DNA of 64,000 nucleotides from Verrucomicrobiota bacterium (GCA_025360015.1 JANYCZ010000008.1:1-64000); one strand, 5' to 3'; positions 39,415 through 49,581 are shown, counted from the first letter of the stretch. Notes: generated from the sequence alone by a model not told the origin. A program made the numbers and translations.

Positions 39415-40008
39415 GCCAGTTTTTGAAAGAGGTAGCGCGATGTGGCAGCAGACCTTGCTGGAACGAAGGATTCCAGGGACGCGCACAGCGCGTTCCTACC
39501 ATCCCGCGTAGCGCGTGCCGCAGGGCTGGTAGGGAACCGCTGTGTCGGGTCCGAAGTCTCGGGGCTGCGTCGCGGGCGCTGAAAAAACGTGCGCCGTACT
39601 TGCAATGTGGAAAGACGGGGGGAGTGGGGAGTTTGACGCGATGGTTTGCAGGCGTGGTGCACTACCTCGATCCATGACGCGTCGCGACTGGCTGCTGCTT
39701 TCGCAGTAATTAATGGTGTGCCTAATCCTGCGGAAAGGGGGGAGGGCAGCGCTTCCCCTTTTGCTCTGCTATCTGCTGAGCCAGGCGGTCCCGCGCTGTG
39801 GTGCAACCGCGCTCCAAAAAGCGCCTTGGTCACCTCTCGCATACCTTCACTCAGGTCGCCGACTCTAAGAATACACTTACTCAACATTGGTTTATTTTTA
39901 TAATTACCATAAGATCTTACACCGCACCACGAATCCAGGGCGGCGGTCTCAAGCCCGGTTTGGAATGCAGCATTAACCACCAGCTTCTACCATATCCCGT
40001 TTCCGCCC
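39415..40008. other. 594-bp region without a gene; repeat and candidate promoter for the autotransporter
   Basis: No credible gene is seen. An imperfect inverted repeat (cacagcgcgttcctacc at 39484-39500 with ggtagggaaccgctgtg at 39528-39544) lies in the left half and resembles dispersed intergenic elements. The right end (39860-39920) is strikingly AT-rich and should hold the promoter of the giant autotransporter gene. Confidence 0.6.
39887..39915 (+). promoter_or_regulatory. Candidate sigma-70-type promoter of the autotransporter gene
   Basis: TTGGTT (39887-39892) and TAAGAT (39910-39915) are separated by exactly 17 bases of AT-rich sequence in an otherwise GC-rich region. Transcription would begin near 39922, leaving an 85-90 nt leader before the ATG at 40009. 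Confidence 0.4.
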
Positions 40009-43000
40009 ATGCACCTCACCCACCGCGTCCACCGTCGGCACTCCCTCGTCCTCGGCTGCCTGACGGCGGCGCTGCTCGCCACCCAGTTTGCCGCCGGCGG
40101 CCAGATCGACTACACTGACCTGCAGACGGATGCCTCGGGCCACGACACCAGTTCCACGCTCACGGTGAGCATCCTCTCGGGCACGGCCACGCAGAGCGGC
40201 ATCCTCAGCGGCTCAGGCCGATTGCTCAAGGTGGGTGCAGGCACCCTCGTCCTTTCCGGCGTCAATACTTACACCAACGACACCGTGGTGCACTTCGGCG
40301 CTCTCCAGGTGGTGGCCGGGGCCAACATGTCCCAGTCTCCCGCGAACATTTTCGTCGCCGATGTGAGCGGGGACATCGGCACATTGCTCATCAGCGGCGG
40401 CAGCGTCGGCAGCAACTCCGGCTACATAGGCACCCATGCGGGCGGCAGCGGCACGGTGACCGTGACCAGCGGAAGCTGGAGCAACGGTGACACCCTCTAC
40501 CTCGGCAATGAGGGCACCGGGGTGATGAATCTCAGCGGCGGCAGCGTCAGCGATTACAGCGGCCTGGTGGGCTTCACCGCAGGCAGCAACGGCAGCGCCA
40601 ATGTGAGTGGCGGCACCTGGGTCAACGTCGGCAACATCGAGGTCGGCTATCGCGGCACCGGGGTGCTGACCCTCACCGGTGGCAGCGTCACCAGCGCCAA
40701 TGGCTATCTGGGCTCCAACGCAGGCAGCGCCGGCACCGTGAATATCAGCGGCGGGAGCTGGGGCATCACCGACAACTTTTACATCGGCCACAGCACCACC
40801 GGCGTGGTGAACCTCAGCAGCGGCGGCAGCCTCAGCGACACGGGAGCCACCTTGGGCTACAATGCAGGCAGCAGCGGCACAGCCACTGTGAGCGGCGGCA
40901 GCTGGACCAACACCGGCGATTTCACCCTTGGCTCCAGCGGCACCGGGGTGCTGAACCTCAGCGGCGGGAGCGTCACCGCCCAAGTCGTTTATCAGGGCCT
41001 CAATGCAGGCAGCAGCGGCACCCTGAATGTGAGCAACGGGACTTTGACCAACAACACCTCTTACTTCCTCGGCTACTCAGGCTCCGGGGTGCTGAACCTC
41101 AGCGGCGGCAGCATCAGCAACGCCGCGAGCAGTGTGGGCTTCGGGATCGGCAGCAGCGGTACGGCGAATGTCAGCGGCGGCATCTGGACCAACAACAACG
41201 GCCTCGTCATCGGCGAGAGCGGCACCGGGGTGCTGCACCTCAGCGGCGGCAGCATCACCGCCGATGTCGTCTCTCAGGGCCTCAACGCAGGCAGCAGCGG
41301 CACCGTGACTATGAGCAACGGGACTTTGACCAACAACACCTCGTACTTCCTCGGCTACTCAGGTTCCGGGGTGCTGAACCTCAGCGGCGGCAGCATCAGC
41401 AACGCCGCCAGCAGTGTGGGCTTCAATGTCAGCAGCAGCGGCACGGCGAATGTCAGCGGCGGCAGCTGGACGAACAACGGCAGCCTCGTCATCGGCGAGA
41501 GCGGCACCGGGGTGCTGAACCTCAGCGGCGGCGGCGGCGTCAGCAGCACCAGCAGCAGTGTGGGCTTGAATGCCGGCAGCAGCGGCACGGCGCATGTGAG
41601 CGGCGGCAGCTGGACCAGCAGCGGCGACCTCATCGTCGGCAATGACGGCACCGGGGTGCTGAACCTCAGCGGCGGCAGCATGAGCAATGCCAGCGCCTAT
41701 GTGGGCCACAACGCAGGCGGCAGTGGCACCGTGACAATGACCGGCGGTACCTGGACCAGCAGCGGCGAGCTCGACATCGGCTATTTCGGCACCGGGGTTT
41801 TGAACCTCAGCGGCGGCTCGATCACCAGCGGCGACCTCAACGTCGGCTATTACAGCACCGGGACCTTGAACCTCAGCGGCGGCAGCATTAGCAGCAGCGC
41901 AAGTTATGTGGGCGGCATCTTTGGCGCCACCGCCGTGGCGAATGTGAGCGGCGGGACCTGGAGCACCAGCAACGATTTTTACATCGGCTTTCAAGGCATC
42001 GGGACAGTGAATCTCACGGATGCGGGTACGATCACCGCTGGCGCTACGGGCGGAGGCAGAGTGTTCATGGGGATGGTCGGCCCCGGCAGCGGCACGCTCA
42101 ATCTCGGCACGGGCGGCGTGGCGGGTACGCTGAATGCGGCCAGCATCTTTGGCGGACACACGGGCGCCATCGTGAACTTCAACCACACCGGCAGCTACAG
42201 CTTTGCCCCCACGCTGACTGGAGAGATGGAGGTGAACCAGATCGGCTCCGGCACCACCACGCTCGCTGCCGCAAACACCTACATGGGCGCGACTTCAGTG
42301 CTGGGCGGCACGCTGGAGCTGAGCTTTGGCACCGTCTCCACCAACATCCTCCCCACCACCACGGCTCTCACTCTCGGCAGCGGCACGCTCCGCCTCACGG
42401 GAGAGGGCACGCAGACCGTGAACGGCCTCTTCATCACTCAATACAGCAGCGCCAGCAGCATCGTGCTCGGCGCCCATGAGACCCTGGACGTGGGCCAGAT
42501 CACCCTCTCAGGTTCGTTCAACACGCTCAATTTCAACACCGCCGCCGGTGGTGCGGATGGAGCCACCGCCGGCAGCGGCGTCATCGTCATCCACGATCGC
42601 ACGTCCGGCAGCGCCATCGCTTCTTCCGTCACCGTCACAGACGCCACCGGCTTTGGCCTGGCGACCGTGGATGCCGCAGATCAAATCATCCGCCTCACCC
42701 CCACCACTCTCCTGCCCGCCAGTGGTGCCAGCGCCACGGATTACCTCATCAATAACAACAACGGCGGCAGTGCCGCTGCCGGCAGCTCCACCCTCACCAT
42801 CGCCACCTCCCAGTCGGTCGGCAGCATCACCGTGGACACCACCGCCACCTCCGGCACTCTCACCTTGTCCTCCGGCGTGGTGCTCAGCAGTGATGTGTGG
42901 AACTTCGGCGGCGGAGGCGGCAACGCCTACGCCATCACCGGCAGTGGTTCCGGCACCGGCATCACCACCGCCACGGCACGCGGCCTGCTGCAGATCAACA

Positions 43001-46000
43001 ACTACAACACCGCGCCCGTGATCCTGTCCGCCGCCATCCGCGACAATGACGGCCTCGGCCTGCGTGTTGCCGGCCCGGGCACCACCATCCTCGCAGGCAC
43101 GAACTCCTACACGGGGGACACCACGGTCTCCACCGGTGTGCTGGAAGTCACCTCCGGCGGTTCCATCAACAGCCCCAACGCCACCGTCACCATCGGCAGT
43201 TGGAGCGGTGGCAATGCCGTGTTCAACATCCACGGCGGCACCGTAACGGACACCTTCGGCGTGCTGGCCGGCTTTGAAGGCAGCCACGGCGTGGCCACCG
43301 TGGGCCCGGACGGACTGTGGAGCAACTCGGACAGTCTCAGGGTCGGACTTCTCGGCACCGGTGTACTCAACATCACCGGCGGCACCGTCACTGATAACAA
43401 TGCCGATCTCGGCTACGTGGCAGCGAGCCAAGGCACCGTCACGATGACCGCCGGCAGTTGGACCACCAGCAACGTTTTAAACATCGGCCGAGAAGGCACC
43501 GGGGTGCTGAACCTCAGCGGCGGCAGCATCAGCAGCACCAGCGCCAATGTGGGCCTCAACGCAGGCAGCAGCGGTACAGCGAATGTGAGCGGCGGGAGCT
43601 GGACCAGCAGCAGCGATCTCTACCTCGGCCTCGACGGCAGCGGCGTGCTGAATCTCACTGCGGGAAGCGTGAGCAATGCCGCTGGCATCTTCGGCTATTC
43701 CGAGACCGGGAGCGGCACGGCCAATGTCAGCGGTGGAAGCTGGACAAGCAGCGGCGAGCTCATGATCGGCTACCTCGGCAGCGGCGTGCTGAATCTTACC
43801 AGCGGTGCGGTCAGCAGTTCCGCAGGCACGGTGGGCTACTACGCAGGCGGCACGGGCACGGTGAATGTAAGTGGCGGGAGCTGGACCATGAGCGGGGACC
43901 TCAGAGTCGGCAATGAAGGCACGGGAATTTTAAACCTCAGCGGCGGCAGCGTCAGCAATGACACCGGGTATGTGGGCAACATCAACGGCAGCAGCGGCAC
44001 CGTGACCGTGAGCGGCGGGACCTGGACGAACAACAGCGGACTTTACATCGGCAACAACGCCAGCACCGGCGTGCTGAACCTCACAGGCAGCGGCGTGGTC
44101 GCGGTCGGTGTGGAGGGCAGCGGCACCTTGAATCTGGGCTACGACACCGGCAGCCATGGCACACTGAACCTCGGCACCGGCGGCGTAGCGGGCACGCTGT
44201 ATGCAGCCACCGTTTACGGCGATGGCAGCGGCGAAGACGGCCAGGCCACAGTGAACTTCAACCAAAGCGGCAGCTACCTCTTTGCGCCGAAACTGGACGG
44301 CTTCATGAACGTGAACTTCACCGGCTCCGGCACCACCACCTTCAGCACAGCGAACACCTACAGCGGCGTCACCTCGGTGCTCGGTGGCACGCTGGAGCTG
44401 AACTTTGGCGAAGTCGCGCGGGACATCCTGCCGGTCTTTTCGGACGTCATCCTCGGCAGCGGCACGCTGCAGCTCAGCGGCTCGGGCATGCAGAGCCTGC
44501 CCAGCATCAGCACGCGGGACGACAGCGCTGGCAGCATCGAACTGGGCGGTAATAACACGCTGGCCATCGGCGGACTGAACACCACCGGACAGGCCTCCGC
44601 GCTGAACTTCAACACCGCCGCTGGTGGCGTCATCACCCTCGCGGGTCAGACTGCGGGTGCTGTGATCAATCCCGGCTTCACCGTCACCGACAGCACCGGC
44701 TTCGGCCTCGCCACGGTCAATGCGGGGGATCAAGTCATCCGCCTCTCCACGCCTCTCCTGCCCGCCGTCGGCGCGCTCAGCGGCACGGATTACCTCATCA
44801 ACAACAACAGCGGAGACAGCAGTACCGCAGGCAGCGCGCAGTTGCAGATCAGCGACTCCGCCACCGTGCACAGCATCACCGTGGACACCACGGCGACCTC
44901 AGGCAGCCTGGTGCTCGGCGAGGGCGCCACCCTGAGCACGGATGTGTGGAACTTCGGCGCAGCAGGTGGTGACACGGCGCATGACTACTACGTGACGGGC
45001 GGCGCGCTCACCTCGGCCACGGCAGGCGGCACTCTGCAGATCAACAATGACAACCGCCAGCCCATCTTCATCGACTCCCCCATCGTGGACCATGGTGGCA
45101 TGACGCTGCTCTTTCAGGGTACGGGCGCCACTGTGCTGACCGGCACCAGCAGCGGGCTGAAGGATGTGAAGGTCACCAGCGGCGCGCTGGTGGTGACCTA
45201 CGGTGGCAGCCTCTCCTACACCGGGACCACGACCATCGGCAGCCAGACGGGGGACAACGCCATCCTGGCCATTGTGGACGGCAGCGTGCAGGGTGCCGAT
45301 GGCGTCATCGGCGATGCCGCAGGCGCGCAGGGCTTGGTGATCTTGCTGGGAAATGGCGCGTGGACCCAGGACTCGGGAGACCTCATCCTGGGCAAATCCG
45401 GCACCGGCGTGCTGAACATCGGCGACGGAGGCAGTTCGACGACTCAGAACGCTTATCTGGGAGTGAATGCGGGCTCCAGCGGTACGGCGACGGTAGAAAA
45501 TGGTGGGAGCTGGTATGTGAACAGCGGCCTGCACATCGGCGGAGACGGCGCGGGCGTGGTGAACGTCAACGGCGGCTACATCTCGGTCGGCCTGAACGGC
45601 AGCGGCGGCGGCACCGTGACTCTGGGCACGCAGGGCGTCTTGAACATGGGCACCGGCGCGGGCATGGGATCGCTGGGGGCAGCCACGGTGGACGGTGCTC
45701 TGGGCTCCATGGTGAATTTTAATTACAGCGCGCTCTTCCGCAACCCCAGGCTCGGCGCTGTCCTGGCCGGGGATCTCGCGGTGACCAAATCCGGCAGCGC
45801 CTCCGCCCCTTTCCTGGTGCAAAACACCTACACGGGAAGCACATCGGTCAATGGCGGCATACTCCACCTCGGCTTCTCCAGCGACTCAGATACCGACCTC
45901 ATCTCCCCCGCATCCGCCCTGATCATGGGCGGCGGCACACTGCAACTGACGGCCAACGGCACGCAGACGCTCATCGGCCTGACCACCACGGCCAGCACCG

Positions 46001-49000
46001 CCAGCCGCATCCTGCTTGCCGCCAATGACACGCTGCACCTCGGCACTCTCAGCGCCGCAGGGACGGGCTCCGCGTTGAATTTCGACCTCGCTGCCGGCGG
46101 TGCGGACGGCAGCACCCCCGGCAGCGGCATCATCCTTCTCAGCGGACAGACCGCCGGTGCGGCGATCAATCCCGGCTTCACCGTCACCGACGCCACCGGT
46201 TTCGGCCTGGCCACGGTCAATGAAGCAAACCAGGTCATCCGCCTCAGCTCCACGCCCCTCCTGCCCGCCAGCGGCGCGGACGCCCGCACAGACTACCGCA
46301 TCGACAACAATGACGGCGGCAGCACGGCGGCGGGCAGCTCCGCACTGGTGGTTTCTACCAGCGAGACGGCGCGCAGCATCACCGTGGACACCTCCGCATC
46401 CCCGGGGGGCCTGCTGACGCTGGGCTCCGGCGTGGTGCTCAAAAGCGATGTGTGGAACATCGGCGGCACGATCTCCGGGAACTACGCGGTCACTACCAGC
46501 TCAGAGACGGCAGGCATCAGCACGGCCACGCCGGGCGGCATGCTGCAGATCAACAACTACAACCTGAACATCGTGTCCATCAACACGCCCATTCTGGACA
46601 ACGACGGCAGCGGCCTGCGTGCAGGGGGCACGGGCACCACCCTGCTGAATGGAGACGCCAGCTACAAGGGAGAGACGCTCATCAGCAGCGGCACGCTTCT
46701 CATCAATGGGGACCACAGCGCCGCCACCGGAGCCATCACGGTGAACTCAGCCGCCACTCTGGGCGGGACTGGTACCCTGGGCGGCGACATCCATGTGCAA
46801 AACGGCGGCCTTCTCCAGCCTGGCAACGCACTGTCGCTGGGCACTCTCTCCGGCACCACCGCCACCTTTGACAGCAGCAGCGTCTTCAGCGTGGCGGGCG
46901 GGAGCGCCTTCATGACCTCCTTTCACCTCAGCGGGGCCGTCACCATCCACACCGGCGCGCTGCTTTTCATCAACATCACCACGGACCTGACAGCGGCCAA
47001 ATACACCCTGCTCTCCGCCGCGAGCGGGCTGGACGGCTTCACACCCTTCACCCTGGTGAACAATTCACAGGTGCCTGAAGGCTACCATCTGGTATACACT
47101 GGCACCACGCTGGAGCTGGATGTCATTGGCACCACCCCCGCCACCGCCTACTGGACCGGCAAGGTGGATGCCAACTGGTCCTCCTTCCATTCCGGCAGCA
47201 CCAACTGGGCCACCACCGCAGACGGCCTCACCGACACCACCCTGCTGCCAGACGCCCCCACGGATGTCACCTTCTCCGCCACCGGCGTGGGCAGCACGCA
47301 GACGAACCTGGATGTGAACTTCACCCTCAACAGCCTCACCATCAACAGCGACACCGGCATCTCCTCCACGGACAGCCATATTCTCATCGTCAATACCACC
47401 ACCGCAGTCAATGCCCGGCTCTCCCTCGGCAGCGGCGTGACGCTGTACAGCACGGGCGCTTTCACCATCGGCTCTGAAGGCACCCTGGCAGGCTCAGGCA
47501 GCGTGCTGATGGCGTTGGACCAGTCCACGTTCGTCAATGGCGCGATCAGCGTGGGAGACCCCGCCGCGCTCAGCGGCCAAGTGCTCAGCCTTTACAACGC
47601 CGGCACCGGAGCCGTGATCATGGGAGCTGGCAGCTCCATTCACGTCAATCTCTTCAGCGGCGCAGGCTTGGGAGACAACACGGCCCTGTCTGCTGCGGCC
47701 GATCAGCTCAGGATCGTCGGTACGCTCAATGCCACTGCTGGCGGCACGCTGGTCATTGGAAATCCCAGCGCCATGACCAGCTATGCTGGCGGCGATCAGT
47801 GGAAGGTCATCGACCTCAACAGCGGCGCCAGCACCATCACCGGTCACCTCGCGCTGAATGACAGCGCCCTCGGCCTCACCACGGGATTCACCGGCACCTT
47901 CGATCAAATCACCGGCATCTACAGCATCGCCGATCACCGCCCTGAACTCACGGCTCACAGTTCCGGTCTGCCCATGGCCAATGCGGAAGGCCAGTCCATC
48001 ATCTCCGGCTCTCAAACCGCCACCAATGACGTGAACAATCACCTCTTCAATCTCCGCAGCGGCGGCGGCGAAGAAGACTCCGATGGCAGCATCGCTTCCT
48101 CCATGGATGACGGCGTAATCATGGGCCAGGGCGACGGCCCCGAAGACCCCATCGCCCGGCGCGTCAAACGCACCCGCCAGTGGGAAGTCTTCACCACGGT
48201 GAACTACGGCAACGCCCGCCTTAATCCCATCAGCAACCAGTCCGGCGTGCAGATCGACTCCTGGGCCTCCAGCGTCGGCGTGGAGCGCCACCTCTCGCGC
48301 GGCATCACCCTTGGCTTTGCCGCGACCTTTTTGCAGAGCACGCAGACCTACACCGGCGGCCTCGGCAAGCTGGATCTCGAAGGCCCCACGCTCTCCACCT
48401 ATCTGGCCTATGTGAAGAGGAGCTTCTGGAGCAGCCTGCTCTATTCCTTCGGCGACTACGACCTCGGCTCCTCCCGCAATCCCGGCCTCGGCCTGCCTGT
48501 GGCCAGCGGGGCTACGAACGCGTATGTGAACTCCGTGCAGTTCAACACCGGTTGGAACTTCCGCTTCCAAAACAAGACGCTGGTCACGGGTCCGTTCGTC
48601 GGCATCGACTACCTCCACGGCAGCGTGGATGCGTACAACGAAACCGGCGGCGGCGCAGGTGCGCTGCATTACAACAAGCAGACCTTCGAGTCCCTCGTCA
48701 CCCGCGTCGGCTGGTCGCTCTCCAAGAAGTTCGAAACCAACTGGGCCGCGATCACCCCGCAGCTCCGCCTGAGCTATGAGCGCCAGAACCTCAAGAACAA
48801 CGGCACCAGCGTCAGCCTCATCAACGCCCCCTTCAGCGCCACCGGCGGCAATCAGTCCCCCGGGCAGGACTACCTTGTCATCGGCACCGGCGTGAACTTC
48901 CAGTTCACCCCCGACTTCAGCCTGCTCCTCGGCTACCAGACCCAGCTCTTCCGCAACAACATGACAGCGCACTTCGGCAGCGTGCGGTTTGGGTATAAGT

Positions 49001-49005
49001 TCTGA
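40009..49005 (+). CDS. Giant autotransporter with beta-strand repeats and C-terminal beta-barrel
   Basis: A 2998-residue surface protein. An N-terminal export signal (RRHSLVLGCLTAALLATQFA) precedes a passenger made of Gly/Ser/Thr-rich beta-helix repeats. Autotransporter-associated repeats (e.g. GAGTLVLSGVNTYTNDTVV, GSGTTTLAAANTYMGATSV) alternate with blocks of 47-residue units of the type GTGVLNLSGGS...GSSGTANVSGGSWT. Three unequal super-repeats are visible. The last 280 residues (from about 2715, RQWEVFTTVNYGNARLNPIS, to the C-terminal Phe in VRFGYKF) form a type V secretion beta-barrel. The passenger is probably displayed on the outer membrane for adhesion or cell contact. No protease or catalytic site is seen. 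Confidence 0.9.
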   Translation: MHLTHRVHRRHSLVLGCLTAALLATQFAAGGQIDYTDLQTDASGHDTSSTLTVSILSGTATQSGILSGSGRLLKVGAGTLVLSGVNTYTNDTVVHFGALQVVAGANMSQSPANIFVADVSGDIGTLLISGGSVGSNSGYIGTHAGGSGTVTVTSGSWSNGDTLYLGNEGTGVMNLSGGSVSDYSGLVGFTAGSNGSANVSGGTWVNVGNIEVGYRGTGVLTLTGGSVTSANGYLGSNAGSAGTVNISGGSWGITDNFYIGHSTTGVVNLSSGGSLSDTGATLGYNAGSSGTATVSGGSWTNTGDFTLGSSGTGVLNLSGGSVTAQVVYQGLNAGSSGTLNVSNGTLTNNTSYFLGYSGSGVLNLSGGSISNAASSVGFGIGSSGTANVSGGIWTNNNGLVIGESGTGVLHLSGGSITADVVSQGLNAGSSGTVTMSNGTLTNNTSYFLGYSGSGVLNLSGGSISNAASSVGFNVSSSGTANVSGGSWTNNGSLVIGESGTGVLNLSGGGGVSSTSSSVGLNAGSSGTAHVSGGSWTSSGDLIVGNDGTGVLNLSGGSMSNASAYVGHNAGGSGTVTMTGGTWTSSGELDIGYFGTGVLNLSGGSITSGDLNVGYYSTGTLNLSGGSISSSASYVGGIFGATAVANVSGGTWSTSNDFYIGFQGIGTVNLTDAGTITAGATGGGRVFMGMVGPGSGTLNLGTGGVAGTLNAASIFGGHTGAIVNFNHTGSYSFAPTLTGEMEVNQIGSGTTTLAAANTYMGATSVLGGTLELSFGTVSTNILPTTTALTLGSGTLRLTGEGTQTVNGLFITQYSSASSIVLGAHETLDVGQITLSGSFNTLNFNTAAGGADGATAGSGVIVIHDRTSGSAIASSVTVTDATGFGLATVDAADQIIRLTPTTLLPASGASATDYLINNNNGGSAAAGSSTLTIATSQSVGSITVDTTATSGTLTLSSGVVLSSDVWNFGGGGGNAYAITGSGSGTGITTATARGLLQINNYNTAPVILSAAIRDNDGLGLRVAGPGTTILAGTNSYTGDTTVSTGVLEVTSGGSINSPNATVTIGSWSGGNAVFNIHGGTVTDTFGVLAGFEGSHGVATVGPDGLWSNSDSLRVGLLGTGVLNITGGTVTDNNADLGYVAASQGTVTMTAGSWTTSNVLNIGREGTGVLNLSGGSISSTSANVGLNAGSSGTANVSGGSWTSSSDLYLGLDGSGVLNLTAGSVSNAAGIFGYSETGSGTANVSGGSWTSSGELMIGYLGSGVLNLTSGAVSSSAGTVGYYAGGTGTVNVSGGSWTMSGDLRVGNEGTGILNLSGGSVSNDTGYVGNINGSSGTVTVSGGTWTNNSGLYIGNNASTGVLNLTGSGVVAVGVEGSGTLNLGYDTGSHGTLNLGTGGVAGTLYAATVYGDGSGEDGQATVNFNQSGSYLFAPKLDGFMNVNFTGSGTTTFSTANTYSGVTSVLGGTLELNFGEVARDILPVFSDVILGSGTLQLSGSGMQSLPSISTRDDSAGSIELGGNNTLAIGGLNTTGQASALNFNTAAGGVITLAGQTAGAVINPGFTVTDSTGFGLATVNAGDQVIRLSTPLLPAVGALSGTDYLINNNSGDSSTAGSAQLQISDSATVHSITVDTTATSGSLVLGEGATLSTDVWNFGAAGGDTAHDYYVTGGALTSATAGGTLQINNDNRQPIFIDSPIVDHGGMTLLFQGTGATVLTGTSSGLKDVKVTSGALVVTYGGSLSYTGTTTIGSQTGDNAILAIVDGSVQGADGVIGDAAGAQGLVILLGNGAWTQDSGDLILGKSGTGVLNIGDGGSSTTQNAYLGVNAGSSGTATVENGGSWYVNSGLHIGGDGAGVVNVNGGYISVGLNGSGGGTVTLGTQGVLNMGTGAGMGSLGAATVDGALGSMVNFNYSALFRNPRLGAVLAGDLAVTKSGSASAPFLVQNTYTGSTSVNGGILHLGFSSDSDTDLISPASALIMGGGTLQLTANGTQTLIGLTTTASTASRILLAANDTLHLGTLSAAGTGSALNFDLAAGGADGSTPGSGIILLSGQTAGAAINPGFTVTDATGFGLATVNEANQVIRLSSTPLLPASGADARTDYRIDNNDGGSTAAGSSALVVSTSETARSITVDTSASPGGLLTLGSGVVLKSDVWNIGGTISGNYAVTTSSETAGISTATPGGMLQINNYNLNIVSINTPILDNDGSGLRAGGTGTTLLNGDASYKGETLISSGTLLINGDHSAATGAITVNSAATLGGTGTLGGDIHVQNGGLLQPGNALSLGTLSGTTATFDSSSVFSVAGGSAFMTSFHLSGAVTIHTGALLFINITTDLTAAKYTLLSAASGLDGFTPFTLVNNSQVPEGYHLVYTGTTLELDVIGTTPATAYWTGKVDANWSSFHSGSTNWATTADGLTDTTLLPDAPTDVTFSATGVGSTQTNLDVNFTLNSLTINSDTGISSTDSHILIVNTTTAVNARLSLGSGVTLYSTGAFTIGSEGTLAGSGSVLMALDQSTFVNGAISVGDPAALSGQVLSLYNAGTGAVIMGAGSSIHVNLFSGAGLGDNTALSAAADQLRIVGTLNATAGGTLVIGNPSAMTSYAGGDQWKVIDLNSGASTITGHLALNDSALGLTTGFTGTFDQITGIYSIADHRPELTAHSSGLPMANAEGQSIISGSQTATNDVNNHLFNLRSGGGEEDSDGSIASSMDDGVIMGQGDGPEDPIARRVKRTRQWEVFTTVNYGNARLNPISNQSGVQIDSWASSVGVERHLSRGITLGFAATFLQSTQTYTGGLGKLDLEGPTLSTYLAYVKRSFWSSLLYSFGDYDLGSSRNPGLGLPVASGATNAYVNSVQFNTGWNFRFQNKTLVTGPFVGIDYLHGSVDAYNETGGGAGALHYNKQTFESLVTRVGWSLSKKFETNWAAITPQLRLSYERQNLKNNGTSVSLINAPFSATGGNQSPGQDYLVIGTGVNFQFTPDFSLLLGYQTQLFRNNMTAHFGSVRFGYKF
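40378..41996 (+). repeat. 47-residue coding repeats, block 1 (about 12 units)
   Basis: Units start with G-T/S-G-V-L-N-L-S-G-G-S and contain N-A-G-S-S-G-T-x-N-V-S-G-G-S-W-T. Most are 141 bp long. The first clear full unit begins at 40513. Units at 40939-41220 and 41221-41502 form two nearly identical 282-bp pairs, a recent duplication. Confidence 0.85.
42247..43150 (+). repeat. Super-module of the autotransporter, copy 1
   Basis: About 300 residues from GSGTTTLAAANTYMGATSVL to SYTGDTTVSTGVLEV, including NFNTAAGG, VTDATGFGLATV, LLPASGA, DYLINNNNGGS and ITVDTTATSGTL. The same order recurs near 44329-45195 and 45793-46701. Confidence 0.8.
43180..44060 (+). repeat. 47-residue coding repeats, block 2 (about 6 units)
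   Basis: Units of the same type as block 1 (e.g. GTGVLNLSGGSISSTSANVG) run from the end of super-module 1 to just before the second GSGTLNLGYDTGSHGTLNLG segment. Units are less alike than in block 1. Confidence 0.8.
44329..45195 (+). repeat. Super-module of the autotransporter, copy 2
   Basis: Begins GSGTTTFSTANTYSGVTSVL and ends GATVLTGTSSGLKDVKVTSG. It contains NFNTAAGG, VTDSTGFGLATV, LLPAVGA, DYLINNNSGDS and ITVDTTATSGSL in the same order as copy 1. Confidence 0.8.
45232..45600 (+). repeat. 47-residue coding repeats, block 3 (2-3 degenerate units)
   Basis: Two to three diverged units (GTGVLNIGDGGSSTTQNAYL; GAGVVNVNGGYISVG) precede the third super-module. Unit number falls from about 12 to 6 to 2 along the protein. 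Confidence 0.7.
45793..46701 (+). repeat. Super-module of the autotransporter, copy 3
   Basis: Begins GSASAPFLVQNTYTGSTSVN and ends GTTLLNGDASYKGETLISSG, with NFDLAAGG, VTDATGFGLATV, LLPASGA, DYRIDNNDGGS and ITVDTSASPGGL in the conserved order. Confidence 0.8.
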
Positions 49006-49581
49006 AACATCGCAGCGCAGCACAGCACAGGGCTCGCATATAGGCATGGAAGAATGGCCAATAGAGAAGCGGGTCAGAAAGGTGGGAGGGGCGTTGCCTG
49101 CCCACGCCAACTCCGGCGCCAAACACCGGCCTGCCCGGCATCCCCTTTTCACTACATTCCTGGCGCGAATGGCACTCAGTTTAAGGTCGTATTTCGTTCG
49201 CAGCCTCGGCTTAGGGGGCAGCGGCACGCCCTGGCAGAAAGAGCAGTGATCTACGCCGCGTGCGGCAAGCAGGAGGACACGCTGGAGGCGATGCTGAAGA
49301 GACGCGCGGAAGCATGGTTGCACGCGGAGTGCTGCGGACTGGAAGTCCGCGCGCCAGAGCTCTTTCGCCTGACCCGCTCATCCCCTCAAGAGTGCGCTAG
49401 CGTTGTCTCTGCCACTAAATGCCTGGCATTTAGTACGCATAGCCGCCTCTTTTTCCTTTGCCCTCCCGTAGCGAGAAACAGCCCGTCCTCCGCCCTGGCA
49501 TTCGGAGCTTTTAGCGGAGACGGTAACTCGCTGAGCGAACGGCGACGCGCGACTACCACATCATGGTTTCACTGGTCCGCT
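49006..49581. other. 576-bp intergenic region with dispersed repeats
   Basis: No gene is apparent between the convergent autotransporter and the 178-residue protein gene. The region holds a unit A element (49155-49190) and a unit B element (49324-49357, gcggagtgctgcggactgga, then agtccgcgcgccag), both also found at 18.6-19.0 kb. It also holds the palindrome actaaatgc-ctg-gcatttagt (49414-49434). Confidence 0.65.
49155..49357 (+). repeat. Dispersed units A and B, second locus
   Basis: Unit A (49155-49190: cattcctggcgcgaatggca, then ctcagtttaaggtcgt) and unit B (49324-49357) lie in the same relative orientation as one half of the composite element at 18636-18966, but about 135 bp further apart than within that copy. 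Confidence 0.6.

Noticed and set aside
39252-39980. Minus-strand frame of 242 codons overlapping the YdeI-like gene and its downstream gap
   Set aside because: Half is antisense to the CDGSH-containing gene and the rest covers an inverted repeat. There is no domain pattern.
40378-41996. Regular spacing of similar DNA blocks resembling a CRISPR array
   Set aside because: Units are 141 bp, in frame and variable throughout. They encode beta-helix repeats of the autotransporter, and no cas genes are nearby.
47494-49323. Minus-strand frame of 609 codons at the autotransporter 3' end
   Set aside because: It is antisense to the beta-barrel and final passenger and shows only shadow composition (Ala, Gly, Glu, Val).
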